DNA of 64,000 nt from Novosphingobium umbonatum (GCF_004005905.1 NZ_SACO01000003.1:372001-436000); one strand, 5' to 3'. Positions 33,642 through 43,542 are shown, numbered from the stretch's first letter. Made by a program: numbers and translations. Notes: generated by a model from the sequence alone, not told the origin.

Positions 33642-34421
33642 ATGTCCCGTCGCCGCCAGATCTACGAAGGCAAGGCCAAGATCCTTTACGAAGGCCCCGA
33701 GCCCGGCACGATCATCCAGTATTTCAAGGATGACGCCACCGCTTTCAACGCGCTCAAAAAGGGCACGATCAACGGCAAGGGCGTGATCAACAATCGCATC
33801 AGCGAATATGTGTTCACCCGTCTGAGCCATATCGGCATCCCCACCCATTTCATCCGCCGCCTGAACATGCGTGAACAGCTGGTGCGCCAGTGCGAGATCG
33901 TGCCGATCGAAGTGGTGGTGCGCAATGTGGCCGCCGGTTCGATCTCCAAGCGTCTGGGCATTCCCGAAGGCGAGCCCCTGCCCCACACGCTGATCGAATA
34001 TTATTACAAGGACGATGCGCTGGGTGATCCCTTGATCGCCGAAGAACACATCGCCTGTTTCGGTTGGGCTAGCCAGGAAGAGATGCAGGACATCTCCAGC
34101 ATGGCGATCCGCATCAACGATTTCATGTGCGGCATGCTGGCGGCGGTGAACATCCGCCTGATCGACTTCAAGCTGGAATTCGGCCGCATCTGGGACGGCG
34201 ATTTCAGCCGCGTCATTCTGGCCGATGAAATCAGCCCCGACGGTTGCCGCCTGTGGGATATGACCACGGGTGAGAAGCTGGACAAGGACCGCTTCCGCCG
34301 CGATCTGGGCGGTGAAGAGGAAGCCTATCAGGAAGTGGCGCGCCGTCTGGGCCTGCTGGAAAATGACGGGCCGAGCGAAGTGCTGGATCTGGGCGCGCAT
34401 CGTAAGCTGCGCGGCAAGTAA
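33642..34421 (+). CDS. purC: Phosphoribosylaminoimidazole-succinocarboxamide synthase (SAICAR synthetase)
   Basis: Purine pathway enzyme that condenses CAIR with aspartate using ATP. Its 259 residues are canonical: [40 protein letters not shown] in parts, [20 protein letters not shown], and IDFKLEFGR followed by [18 protein letters not shown] 33642 follows AGGGGAAAG and the conserved start [11 protein letters not shown]; the longer upstream frame is leader. It is followed by a strong terminator, so it is monocistronic. Confidence 0.97.
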   Translation: MSRRRQIYEGKAKILYEGPEPGTIIQYFKDDATAFNALKKGTINGKGVINNRISEYVFTRLSHIGIPTHFIRRLNMREQLVRQCEIVPIEVVVRNVAAGSISKRLGIPEGEPLPHTLIEYYYKDDALGDPLIAEEHIACFGWASQEEMQDISSMAIRINDFMCGMLAAVNIRLIDFKLEFGRIWDGDFSRVILADEISPDGCRLWDMTTGEKLDKDRFRRDLGGEEEAYQEVARRLGLLENDGPSEVLDLGAHRKLRGK

Positions 34422-34444
34422 GCACTGCCAAGCAAACCAATCGG

Positions 34445-34474
34445 AAAAGGGGAGCCTCACCGCTCCCCTTTTTT
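34445..34474 (+). terminator. Rho-independent terminator of purC
   Basis: GGGGAG (34449-34454) and CTCCCC (34463-34468) with an 8-base loop, flanked by AAAA and followed by TTTTTT (34469-34474). It starts 24 bases after the purC stop. Confidence 0.9.
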
Positions 34475-34496
34475 GTTGTGCCGCGTCCAAGGCCAA

Positions 34497-34524
34497 CTTG
34501 TGCAGGGCCATCCGGCTGCTAGGC
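34497..34524 (+). promoter_or_regulatory. Possible M16 peptidase promoter (CTTGTG-N16-CTAGGC)
   Basis: CTTGTG (34497-34502) and CTAGGC (34519-34524) stand 16 bases apart, directly upstream of ATG 34532. If correct the mRNA would be leaderless. The match to the window's promoter pattern is weak. Confidence 0.25.
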
Positions 34525-34531
34525 TACCCCC

Positions 34532-37462
34532 ATGACCCGCGCCAAGCTTTGCCTCGCTCTATTCCTCTCGGCTTCCATACTGGCCGCGCCGCCCATGGCC
34601 GTGGCGGCACCGACGCGCAGCCTGCATCACGCAGCATCCCCCAAACCAGCGCCATGGGTGTTTGTCAAAACCGACGTTGCGCCCGATCCGGGTTTTCGCA
34701 CCGGCCAATTGGCCAATGGCATGCGCTATATCCTGCGCCACAACGAAACACCCAAAGGCGAGGTACTCGTGCGCCTTGCCATTGCCGCCGGTTCGCTGGA
34801 CGAGGGCGAGAATGAACGCGGCTATGCCCATTTTGTCGAACATATGGTGTTTCAGGGCAGCACCCATGTGCCGCAAGGCGAGATGATCAAGCTGCTCGAA
34901 CGGCAGGGTCTGGCCTTTGGCGCGCATACCAACGCTTTTACCGGCGCCGAAACCACCACTTATCACCTCGACTTGCCCCGCAACACGCCGACGCTGATCG
35001 ACACCGCATTGATGCTGATGCGCGAGACGGTGAGCGAGTTGACCATCGATCCGGCCACCGTGAAGCGCGAAAGCGGGGTCATTCTGGCCGAAAAGCGCGA
35101 CCGCGATTCGTGGCAATATCGTGAAATCGTGGACCGCGCCGCCTTTGCCGACCCACAGGCGCGCTATACCAACCGCATGCCGATCGGAACCGAGGAAAGC
35201 CTGAAAGGTGCCACCGCCGATGGTTTGCGCGCCTTTTGGCGACGGAATTATGTGCCGTCCAAGGCAGTGTTGATCGTGGTGGGCGATGTGGATGTCGCGC
35301 AAATCGAGGCCAGTATCCGCGCCCGCTTTGCCGACTGGCCCGCCGCCCCCGCCGCGCCACAGCCTGATGCTGGCCCCATCGATCTGGCGAACAAGGGGCG
35401 CAGCAGCATCTATCTTGACCCCGCCCTGTCCGAACATCTGGCCATCACCCGCCGCAGCGCCTGGTCCAAAATACCCGACAGCTGGGCCAACCGGCGCGAG
35501 GCGCTGTTGCGCGCCATCGGCTATGGCATCATCAACCGCCGCCTGCAAAGCATCGCCCGCAGCAGCAATCCCCCCTTCCGCGCCGCGCAATTCGGCACCG
35601 GCAATCTCTATCGCGCCGCGCGCGAAACCGCGCTGCATATCGACAGCATCGACGGCCAGTGGCGCCGCGCCATGCTGGCCGCTGTAACCGCTTGGCGCGG
35701 GGCGATGGAGCAAGGCGTCACCCCCGCCGAGGTCGAGGAACAACTGGCCAATCTGCGCGCCGGAGCCGAGGCGATGACCGCCCGCGCCGCAACCCAAAGC
35801 AATGGCGCGCTGGTCGATCAGGCGCTGGCGCTGGTCCGCTTTGACGCGATCCCCGGCGTTCCTGCCGATTATCTGGCCTTTCTGCGCCGCACAGAGCCGG
35901 AGATCACACCCGATGCCGTGATGGCCGCCGTCAAACGCTATGCCGCGTCGCTGGACGATCCGCTGATCCGCTTCACCGGCCGCCGCGCGCCAGATAGCGG
36001 CGAGGCCGCTTTGCGCAGCGCATGGAACGAGGCCATGGCCGCGCCTTTGACCGCCGCCGCCACCAAACAAGCCGCCAGTTTCGCCTACACCGATTTCGGC
36101 CCCGCAGGCAGCGTGATCAGCGACCGGCGCGAGCCTGCCTTCGGCATCCGCCAGATCCGCTTTGCCAATGGGGTGATGCTCAACCTGAAACACACCGATT
36201 TGGCCAAGGACAGCATCCTGTTCAGCCTGAAGCTGGACGGCGGACATTTGCTGGCCACCAAAGACAACCCCTTGGCGGTGGAAATGACCTCGATGCTGGC
36301 CTCCAGCGGCCTTGGCAAACATACCACCGATGAATTGCAGACGCTCAATGCGGGTAAAGCTGTGTCCTATGGGCTGGGCGCAGGGGCTGACGCTTTCGGT
36401 TCGGTGACGACCACCCGCCCCGCCGACCTGCTACGCCAATTGCAATTGCAGGCCGCGCTGCTGACCGATCCGGGCTATCGCCCCGAGGCCGAGGCGATCT
36501 TCCGCCAGAACGTCAACACCTTGTTCCTGCGTCTGCGGGCCACGCCATCCTCGGCGCTACAGGCCGAGATAGGCGGCATCCTGTCGGACAATGATCCGCG
36601 CTATAGTTTGCAACCGGTCACTGCCTATCGCGCGCTCACCTTTGCCAAATTGAAACGCGATATTGGCGACAGGCTGGCCCATGGCGCGCTGGAACTGGCG
36701 CTGGTGGGCGATGTGGACGAGGAAACCGCGATCAGGTCCGTGGCGCAGACCTTCGGCGCCCTGCCCCTGCGCGAGACCGAATTCCAGCCCTATCCCGACG
36801 CCCATCAACGCAGCTTTACCGCCAACCGCGCCCCGCGCCAGATCACCCATAAAGGCCCCGCCGATCAGGCGCTGGTGGAGGTCGTCTGGCCCACCCGTGA
36901 TGACAGCGACCCGCAGGAAAAGCAGGTGCTCAACCTGTTGCAACGCATCATCCGCCTGCAACTGACCGAAAACCTGCGCCAGAAACTGGGCCGCGCCTAT
37001 TCCCCCTCAGCCTCCAGCGAGCCGAGCCGCATCTGGAAGGATTATGGCACTTTCAGCATCGCCGCCTCGGTCGATACCGGATCGGTGGAGATCGCCCGAC
37101 AGACTATCGCGCAAACCGTGGCCGAACTGGCGCAAGCGGTGCCTTCGCAGGATCTGATGCTGCGCGCGCGCCAACCTTTGCTGGAAACCATCGATAATGC
37201 GCTCAAAACCAACGGTGGCTGGCTTTCTCTCACCGCCCGCGCGCAAAGCGAGCCGGACCAGATCGAGCGCCACCTCCATGCCCGAGAAAGGCTGTTGGCG
37301 CTCACCGCAGACCAAGTGCGCGATGCTGCAACACGCTATCTGGTCAAGGGGGGGATCGAGTTCATCGTCACGCCGGAAATCGCCGCGAAAACGGCAGCCC
37401 AACAAACGCCCCAGCCCGCGCAAAGTTCCTCCAAAGAAGTGGTTTTGCGGCAGGTTCCATAG
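34532..37462 (+). CDS. Exported M16 family zinc metallopeptidase
   Basis: 976 residues with a signal peptide (MTRAKLCLALFLSASILA...AVAA) and two M16 halves, as in pitrilysin-type or PqqL-like peptidases. The inverted zinc motif HFVEH puts ligands at H100 and H104 and the catalytic Glu at 103, with the third ligand Glu expected in the later TVKRESGVILAEK region. The second half (about 500-950) repeats the fold without a zinc site but with the R/Y pair region FRQKLGRAYSPSASSE-like sequence. It is a periplasmic peptide-degrading enzyme of the clam-shell type. It is bracketed by the purC terminator and the efflux operon. Confidence 0.92.
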   Translation: MTRAKLCLALFLSASILAAPPMAVAAPTRSLHHAASPKPAPWVFVKTDVAPDPGFRTGQLANGMRYILRHNETPKGEVLVRLAIAAGSLDEGENERGYAHFVEHMVFQGSTHVPQGEMIKLLERQGLAFGAHTNAFTGAETTTYHLDLPRNTPTLIDTALMLMRETVSELTIDPATVKRESGVILAEKRDRDSWQYREIVDRAAFADPQARYTNRMPIGTEESLKGATADGLRAFWRRNYVPSKAVLIVVGDVDVAQIEASIRARFADWPAAPAAPQPDAGPIDLANKGRSSIYLDPALSEHLAITRRSAWSKIPDSWANRREALLRAIGYGIINRRLQSIARSSNPPFRAAQFGTGNLYRAARETALHIDSIDGQWRRAMLAAVTAWRGAMEQGVTPAEVEEQLANLRAGAEAMTARAATQSNGALVDQALALVRFDAIPGVPADYLAFLRRTEPEITPDAVMAAVKRYAASLDDPLIRFTGRRAPDSGEAALRSAWNEAMAAPLTAAATKQAASFAYTDFGPAGSVISDRREPAFGIRQIRFANGVMLNLKHTDLAKDSILFSLKLDGGHLLATKDNPLAVEMTSMLASSGLGKHTTDELQTLNAGKAVSYGLGAGADAFGSVTTTRPADLLRQLQLQAALLTDPGYRPEAEAIFRQNVNTLFLRLRATPSSALQAEIGGILSDNDPRYSLQPVTAYRALTFAKLKRDIGDRLAHGALELALVGDVDEETAIRSVAQTFGALPLRETEFQPYPDAHQRSFTANRAPRQITHKGPADQALVEVVWPTRDDSDPQEKQVLNLLQRIIRLQLTENLRQKLGRAYSPSASSEPSRIWKDYGTFSIAASVDTGSVEIARQTIAQTVAELAQAVPSQDLMLRARQPLLETIDNALKTNGGWLSLTARAQSEPDQIERHLHARERLLALTADQVRDAATRYLVKGGIEFIVTPEIAAKTAAQQTPQPAQSSSKEVVLRQVP

Positions 37463-37608
37463 ATTTTGGCGCAATACGCAGTTTGCACCAAGGTTTGCGA
37501 CAAAATGTTACTGAATGTGACCGGATTAGCCCCCCCGTCGGGCTTGACCTTTTGCGCTGCAGAACGGCAAGGGCACAATCAGTATTCCTTATAAAGCCGG
37601 GTGCCCCC

Positions 37609-38796
37609 ATGCTTGCCAAGTCGCTTGCCTCTCGTTCCTCCCTGCTCGCCGCCACCGGCCTTGCGCTGATGCTGGCATCCTGCTCGAAAGAACCGGAAAA
37701 GAACAAGCAGGTGCCGCAGGTCGGCTTTGTCGTGGTCAGCGAGACCAGCGTGCCGGTGGATGTCGAATTGCCGGGCCGCACCGCGCCTTTCGCGCAGGGG
37801 CAGGTCCGCCCGCAGGTGTCCGGCGTAATCCAGCGCCGCCTGTTTACCGAAGGCCAGTTGGTGAAGAAGGGGCAGGCGCTGTACCAGATCGACGCCAGCC
37901 TCTATTCCGCCGCGCTGGATCAGGCAGGCGCCAATTATGCCAGCGCCATGGCCAGCGCCGAAGCGGCCAAGGCCAAGGCCAAACGTTACAAGCCTTTGGC
38001 AGATAGTCAGGCGGTGACGCAGCAGGATTACACCGACGCCGCCGCCGCCGCCCGCACCAGCGCTGCATCCGTGGCGCAAACCCGCGCCGCCATGCGCACC
38101 GCGCAAATCAACATGCGCTTTACCACCGTGCCCGCGCCAATCACCGGCGTTATCGGCCGCTCGCTCTATACTGAAGGCGCACTGGTTACCGCCAACCAGA
38201 CCGATCCGCTGGCGGTGGTCTCCACGCTGGACCCGATCTATGTCGATATCCAGCAGAGCAGCACCGATCTGATGCAATTGCGCCGCAAGCTGGAACAGGG
38301 CGGCGCCAAGCCAGATTCGCGCAAGGTTACGCTGATGCTGGATGATGGCAGCGAATATCCGCTGTCCGGCACGCTGAAATTTGCCGAAGTCACGGTGGAT
38401 TCGACCACCGGCACCGTCACTTTGCGCGCGCAATTCCCCAATCCCGACGGGTTGCTGCTGCCCGGCCTGTTCGTCCGCACCCGCCTGTCCGAAGGCAAGC
38501 AGGACCATGTCGTGCTTGTGCCCCAAGGTGCCCTCAGCCGCGACCCTCGTGGCAATGCCACGGTGATGGTGGTGGGCGCGGGCAACAAGGCCGAATTGCG
38601 CAAGGTGACCGCCGAACGCACGCAGGGCGATGCATGGGTCGTCACCGCTGGCCTGAAAGCCGGTGACAAGCTGATCACGCAGGGCCTTGGCAAGGCGCGT
38701 CCCGGCCAGCCCGTGCGCCCCGTGCCCGACAGCACGCCTGAAAAGCCGATGGCACCCAAAAAGCCCGGTGCTGCACCCGCAAGCGCCGCCAAGTAA
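37609..38796 (+). CDS. RND efflux periplasmic adaptor (membrane fusion) lipoprotein
   Basis: 395-residue HlyD-like adaptor of the AcrA/MexA type. A lipoprotein signal with lipobox LASC (LALMLASCSKEPEKN) anchors it to the inner membrane. The two lipoyl halves are GRTAPFAQGQVRPQVSGVIQ and PAPITGVIGRSLYTEGALV, flanking an alpha-hairpin (about 100-150). The C-terminal membrane-proximal domain reads VPQGALSRDPRGNATVMVV. ATG 37609 is chosen from the lipoprotein signal. An ideal -35 box CTTGAC occurs near 37549, but no convincing -10 follows. First gene of adaptor-pump-outer membrane factor, 19 bases before the pump. Confidence 0.94.
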   Translation: MLAKSLASRSSLLAATGLALMLASCSKEPEKNKQVPQVGFVVVSETSVPVDVELPGRTAPFAQGQVRPQVSGVIQRRLFTEGQLVKKGQALYQIDASLYSAALDQAGANYASAMASAEAAKAKAKRYKPLADSQAVTQQDYTDAAAAARTSAASVAQTRAAMRTAQINMRFTTVPAPITGVIGRSLYTEGALVTANQTDPLAVVSTLDPIYVDIQQSSTDLMQLRRKLEQGGAKPDSRKVTLMLDDGSEYPLSGTLKFAEVTVDSTTGTVTLRAQFPNPDGLLLPGLFVRTRLSEGKQDHVVLVPQGALSRDPRGNATVMVVGAGNKAELRKVTAERTQGDAWVVTAGLKAGDKLITQGLGKARPGQPVRPVPDSTPEKPMAPKKPGAAPASAAK

Positions 38797-38815
38797 GCGC
38801 GGGAGAGCCTGAACC

Positions 38816-41800
38816 ATGTCGCGCATCTTTATTGACCGGCCCATCTTTGCATGGGTGCTGGCGCTCATCACCATGTTGATCGGCACCTTGTCGGTGCTCA
38901 ACCTGCCGGTACAGCAATTCCCCGATATTGCCCCGCCGCAGGTCAATATCTCGGCCACCTATCCCGGTGCCGCCGCCGCAACGGTGGAAGGCAGCGTCAC
39001 GCAGGTGATCGAGCAACAGCTGACCGGTCTGGACGGCTTGCTCTATTTCTCGTCGACCAGCAGTTCGAACGGGCAGGTGCAGATCACCGCCACGTTTGAA
39101 AAGGGCACCAACCCCGACATCGCGCAGGTGCAGGTGCAGAACAAGGTGCAGCAGGGCCTGAGCCGTCTGCCCAGCGCGGTGCAGTCGCAGGGCGTGCGCG
39201 TTACCAAGTCGAACCCCGACTTCCTGATGGTGGCCACCATTGCCGATACGTTCGACCGCACCACCAATATCGACGTTTCCGACTTCATGGTCAGCCGGTT
39301 GCAGGAAACCATCGGCCGTATCGAAGGCGTGGGCCAGACGCAGGTGTTCGGCTCGCAATATGCGATGCGCGTGTGGCTCGATCCCAACAAGCTGGCCGCC
39401 TACCAGTTGATGCCCTCCGATGTGGTGAATGCCATCACCGCGCAGAACACCGAAGTGGCAGCAGGCGAATTGGGCGCGGTTCCGTCCAATGAAGGCCAGA
39501 TGCTGGACGCCACGGTCACCGCGCAATCGCGCCTGTCCACCCCCAGCCAGTTTGCGCAAATCGTGGTCAAAACCACCACCAGCGGCGCAACGGTGCATCT
39601 GTCCGATGTGGGCCGCATTGAACTGGGCGCGGAAAGCTATGGCGTGGTCAGCCGCGTGAACGGGCATCCGGGCGCGGGCATGGCCATCTCGCTGGCGCCG
39701 GGTGCCGACGCGATGAAGACCGCCAAGCTGGTGAAGGCCGAGTTTGAAAAGCAGTCCAAGACTTTCCCCGCCGGTTACACCTATGGCTTTGCCAATGACT
39801 CCACCCGTTTCATCACCAAATCGGTCGATGACGTTATTGTCACGCTGATCGAGGCCATCGCGCTGGTGGTGGTGGTGATGTTCGTGTTCCTGCAAAGCTG
39901 GCGCGCGACCTTGATCCCCGCGATTGCGGTGCCGGTGGTCTTGCTGGGCACTTTCGGCATTTTCTCGGCGGCGGGCTATTCGATCAACACGCTGACCATG
40001 TTTGGCATGGTGCTGGCCATTGGCTTGCTGGTGGACGATGCCATCGTGGTGGTGGAAAATGTCGAACGCCTGATGTCGGAAAACCCCGGCATGACCCCGC
40101 GTGAGGCAACCATTGCCTCGATGAAGGAAATCTCGGTGGCGCTGGTCGCCATTGCGCTGGTGCTCTCGGCAGTGTTCCTGCCGATGGCCTTCTTTGGCGG
40201 CTCGACCGGCGTGATCTATCGCCAGTTCTCGCTGACCATCATCTCGGCCATGGGCCTGTCGGTGCTGGTAGCGCTGATCTTCTCGCCCGCCTTGACCGCC
40301 ACCTTGCTCAAGCGCCCCGAAGATGAGGATGAAACATCCCTGATCGGCCGCGCCAGCCATTGGATGCGCGTGCGTTTCGAGAAATATTTCGGCCGTCTGG
40401 TGAACTGGTATCACCCCAAGGCTGAATGGGTGGCGCGCCACCGCAAGCGCCCGCTGCTGGCCTATGGCCTGCTGGTGGCGGTGTTGGCGGTGCTGTTTGT
40501 GCGCCTGCCCACCGGCTTCCTGCCCAATGAAGATCAGGGCATGGCCCAATTGAGCTTCCAGTTGCCCGCCGGTGCGACGCTGGAGCGCACGCAGAAGCTG
40601 CAGCTGGAAATCGAGAAATATTTCAACACCCGTGAAAAGAACAATCTGGACGCGGTGCTGGTGGTGGCCGGTGGCGGCAACGGCGGCGGTTCGGGTCAGA
40701 ACGTGGGCCGCGGCTTCATCTCGCTGACCGATTGGGACCAGCGCAAGGGTGCGGAAAACAGCGCCGAAGCGATCACCAAGCGCGCTACGGCGGCGTTGAC
40801 CGGTGGTTTCCGCGATCTGGAATTCTTTGCGCTGCAACCCCCTGTGGTGCGCGGTCTGGGTCAGGCTTCGGGCTTTACCGCCGAAGTGCTGAACAGCGGC
40901 GGCCTGTCGGCGGAAGATTTCGCCAAGCTCCGCGCCGAAATTCTGGCCGAGGCGCGTAGCCTGCCCCAGATGACGGCGGTGCGCCTGACTGGCCTGCCCG
41001 ATCAACCGACTTTGAAAGTTACCACCGACACGCAGAAGCTGGCCGCCTTGGGCGTGGCTGCTTCGGACGTGAACGCCACGCTGACCTCGGCATGGGGCGG
41101 GCGTTATGTGAATGACTTTATCGACCGTGGCCGCGTGAAGCGCGTCTATGTGATGGGCGATGCGTCCTTCCGTTCGCGTCCGGAAGATCTGGGCAATTGG
41201 CAGGTGCGCAACAGCGCGGGCAAGATGGTTCCCTTCTCGGCCTTTGCCCATTTCGAATGGTCCTCAGCCCCGCCTTCGACCTATCGTTTTGAAGGCACCA
41301 GCAATTTCGAAATCTCCGGTCAGGCAGCCACGGGTTACTCTTCGGGCGATGCGATGAACGCGATCGAGGCTTTGGTGGCGCAATATCCCGATGTCACCCT
41401 GTCCTGGTCGGGCGCCTCCTATCAGGAACGCCTCTCCTCCGGTCAGGCGCCGCTGCTCTATGGCATTTCGGTGCTGGTGGTGTTCCTCTGCCTTGCCGCG
41501 CTGTATGAAAGCTGGAGCATCCCGCTGGCCGTGCTGTTGATCATCCCCATCGGCCTGTTGGGCGCGGTGGCAGCGGTGTCGGCCCGTGCCTTGCAGAATG
41601 ACGTTTACCTGCAAATCGGCCTGACGACCACGATGGGTCTGGCGGCCAAGAATGCGATCCTGATGATCGAATTTGCCGAACAGGGTGAAAAGGCCGGCAA
41701 GACCCCGATTCAGGCGGTGCTGGACGCGGCAAGGTTGCGCTTGCGCCCGATCCTGATGACCTCTTGCGCCTTTATCTTTGGCGTGTTGCCGCTGGCGGTT

Positions 41801-41986
41801 GCTTCGGGTGCGGGTGCCAATGCGCGTATCGCCATCGGCACCTCGGTGATTGGCGGCATGGTGGCGGCCACCGGCATCGCCATCTTCTTCATCCCGCTGT
41901 TCTTTGTGCTGGTGCGCAGCGGCGCTGGTCAATTGCTGACCAAGCTGCGCGCCCGAAAAGCTGCTGCTACGGAGGCGCAGGCATGA
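38816..41986 (+). CDS. RND multidrug efflux pump, AcrB/HAE1 family
   Basis: 1056-residue proton-driven trimeric inner-membrane pump. The N-terminus MSRIFIDRPIFAWVLALITM is typical. The proton-relay Asp pair D407-D408 lies in LLVDDAIVVVENVERLM and matches the E. coli AcrB numbering. TM4 and TM10 regions and the two large periplasmic porter domains are complete, with ATKNAILMIEFAEQ-like AAKNAILMIEFAEQG near the end. Hydrophobe/amphiphile substrates are likely but unspecified. The stop overlaps the outer-membrane factor start (ATGA), completing a full tripartite operon. No dedicated regulator is adjacent. Confidence 0.96.
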   Translation: MSRIFIDRPIFAWVLALITMLIGTLSVLNLPVQQFPDIAPPQVNISATYPGAAAATVEGSVTQVIEQQLTGLDGLLYFSSTSSSNGQVQITATFEKGTNPDIAQVQVQNKVQQGLSRLPSAVQSQGVRVTKSNPDFLMVATIADTFDRTTNIDVSDFMVSRLQETIGRIEGVGQTQVFGSQYAMRVWLDPNKLAAYQLMPSDVVNAITAQNTEVAAGELGAVPSNEGQMLDATVTAQSRLSTPSQFAQIVVKTTTSGATVHLSDVGRIELGAESYGVVSRVNGHPGAGMAISLAPGADAMKTAKLVKAEFEKQSKTFPAGYTYGFANDSTRFITKSVDDVIVTLIEAIALVVVVMFVFLQSWRATLIPAIAVPVVLLGTFGIFSAAGYSINTLTMFGMVLAIGLLVDDAIVVVENVERLMSENPGMTPREATIASMKEISVALVAIALVLSAVFLPMAFFGGSTGVIYRQFSLTIISAMGLSVLVALIFSPALTATLLKRPEDEDETSLIGRASHWMRVRFEKYFGRLVNWYHPKAEWVARHRKRPLLAYGLLVAVLAVLFVRLPTGFLPNEDQGMAQLSFQLPAGATLERTQKLQLEIEKYFNTREKNNLDAVLVVAGGGNGGGSGQNVGRGFISLTDWDQRKGAENSAEAITKRATAALTGGFRDLEFFALQPPVVRGLGQASGFTAEVLNSGGLSAEDFAKLRAEILAEARSLPQMTAVRLTGLPDQPTLKVTTDTQKLAALGVAASDVNATLTSAWGGRYVNDFIDRGRVKRVYVMGDASFRSRPEDLGNWQVRNSAGKMVPFSAFAHFEWSSAPPSTYRFEGTSNFEISGQAATGYSSGDAMNAIEALVAQYPDVTLSWSGASYQERLSSGQAPLLYGISVLVVFLCLAALYESWSIPLAVLLIIPIGLLGAVAAVSARALQNDVYLQIGLTTTMGLAAKNAILMIEFAEQGEKAGKTPIQAVLDAARLRLRPILMTSCAFIFGVLPLAVASGAGANARIAIGTSVIGGMVAATGIAIFFIPLFFVLVRSGAGQLLTKLRARKAAATEAQA

Positions 41987-43419
41987 TCCGTCCGATCCTT
42001 TCCCTGCCCCTGCTGGCGCTTGCTCTGGTGGCTCAGCCCTTGGCCGCCCGCCCCAAGGCCAGCGAGCCCGCGGATGCCGCGCCCCCGCCGATCCCCACCG
42101 CATGGCCAAAGGGTGAGGCCTATGTGCTGGCCTCGGATGCAGCGCTGCCCAGCTATTCCTATCGCGATGTGCTGGGCGATGCGCGACTGGTAAAACTGAT
42201 CGATCTGGCGCTGGCGCATAATCAGGATCTGGCGGTGGCCTTAGCCAATATCGAAACCGCGCAGAACCAGTATCGTGTGCAGCGTGGCGCGCTGATGCCG
42301 GAAATTGACCTTGGCGGCAGCTATTCCCATGCCGAGGGCGATGGCACCCGCGTGTCGGGCGCCACAACCAAGGGCGATTATGCCAGCGCGACCACCACGC
42401 TGGCCAGCTATGAACTTGACCTGTTCGGCCGTGTGCGCGGGCTGACGGCGGCGACCAAGGCCAGCTATCTGGCCACCGAGGCCGGTTCGCGCGCCACGCG
42501 CCTGACTTTGATCGCCAATATCGCCAATGGCTGGCTGACCTATGCCAGCGACCGCAGCCTGCTAAAACTAGCGCAGGACACTGCCGCCAGCGCGCAGACC
42601 AGCGTGGATTTGACCCGTGCGCGTCTGGATGGCGGGATTGGCCTGCTGGCCGACCTGCGCAAGGCGGAATTGACCCTGCGCACGGCGCAAGCCGATGTAG
42701 CGGCGCAAACCAATGCCGTGGCGCAGGATTTGAACGCCCTGCGCCTGCTGGCCGGTAGCGATGTGCCCGAAGAGCTGCTGCCCTCCAGTCTGGATGATGC
42801 GGCCAGCCAGTTGAAGCCGGTGTCTGCGGGGCTGGACTCCTCGATCCTGCTACGCCGCCCCGATGTGATGCAGAGCGAGTTTTCCTTGCGCGCCGCAGAG
42901 GCCAATGTCGATGCCGCCCGCGCCGCGCTTTACCCCAAGATCACGCTGACCGGCGTGACCGGCTTTGCGACGCTGGCCTTGGGCAGCCTGCTCACGCCCG
43001 GCAATTTCGCATGGGGCCTGACCTCGGCGGCCTCCTATCCCATTTTCAAGGGCGGCGCGGCCAAGGCCAATGCGAAGGCAGTGGCCGCCACGCGCGATGC
43101 CTCGCTGGCCACCTATCGCAAGACGGTGCAAACCGCGTTTCAGGATGTGGCCAATGTGCTGGCCCGTCGAGGCACGATCGAGGCGCAATTGAGCGCGGTG
43201 CAGGCCGCGCGTGATGCCGCGCTCGACAATTATCGCTTGGTGGATTTGCGCTATCGTGGCGGGGTGGGCACCTATCTGGATGCGCTGACTGCCCAGCAAT
43301 CGCTCTATAGCAGCGAGAAAACACTGGTGTCGGCCAAACTGACCCGCGCCAGCAATCTGGTCGGGCTCTATCGCGCCATCGGCGGCGATGCGGCCGCGAT
43401 CCCCAAGCGATCATCCTGA
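41983..43419 (+). CDS. Outer-membrane efflux factor, NodT/OprM family
   Basis: 478-residue TolC-like channel for the upstream pump. It shows the two repeated OEP halves: LIDLALAHNQDLAVALANIE and RLTLIANIANGWLTYASDRS in the first, RRPDVMQSEFSLRAAEANVDAAR and VRYRGGVGTYLDALTAQQSL-like LRYRGGVGTYLDALTAQQS in the second. The signal peptide (LLALALVAQPLAARPKA) lacks the lipobox Cys usual in NodT proteins, so it is probably not acylated. ATG 41983 overlaps the pump stop. Confidence 0.93.
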   Translation: MIRPILSLPLLALALVAQPLAARPKASEPADAAPPPIPTAWPKGEAYVLASDAALPSYSYRDVLGDARLVKLIDLALAHNQDLAVALANIETAQNQYRVQRGALMPEIDLGGSYSHAEGDGTRVSGATTKGDYASATTTLASYELDLFGRVRGLTAATKASYLATEAGSRATRLTLIANIANGWLTYASDRSLLKLAQDTAASAQTSVDLTRARLDGGIGLLADLRKAELTLRTAQADVAAQTNAVAQDLNALRLLAGSDVPEELLPSSLDDAASQLKPVSAGLDSSILLRRPDVMQSEFSLRAAEANVDAARAALYPKITLTGVTGFATLALGSLLTPGNFAWGLTSAASYPIFKGGAAKANAKAVAATRDASLATYRKTVQTAFQDVANVLARRGTIEAQLSAVQAARDAALDNYRLVDLRYRGGVGTYLDALTAQQSLYSSEKTLVSAKLTRASNLVGLYRAIGGDAAAIPKRSS

Positions 43420-43428
43420 TCCGGATCA

Positions 43429-43488
43429 GCCTATGGCGCATTTGCGGCACCAAGCCTCTTGGCTTTTGTTGCTTCACACGCCATAGGC
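43429..43488. promoter_or_regulatory. 10-bp inverted repeat overlapping the purS promoter
   Basis: GCCTATGGCG (43429-43438) and CGCCATAGGC (43479-43488) are perfect complements 40 bases apart. The right arm contains the -10 box CCATAG. A smaller stem, AAGCC-TCTT-GGCTT, lies at 43452-43465. Binding across the two arms, or the stem as RNA at the end of the efflux operon, are both possible. Confidence 0.45.
43458..43486 (+). promoter_or_regulatory. Predicted purS promoter (CTTGGC-N17-CCATAG)
   Basis: CTTGGC (43458-43463), 17 bases, CCATAG (43481-43486), discriminator GCACC. The same pattern occurs at tRNA-Phe and purC. It would give a leader of about 50 bases before purS. Confidence 0.6.
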
Positions 43489-43542
43489 ACCCCCGAGTCC
43501 GATTTGAATTTTCCCATTTGCCATTCAGGAAAGGCCCCTGCG

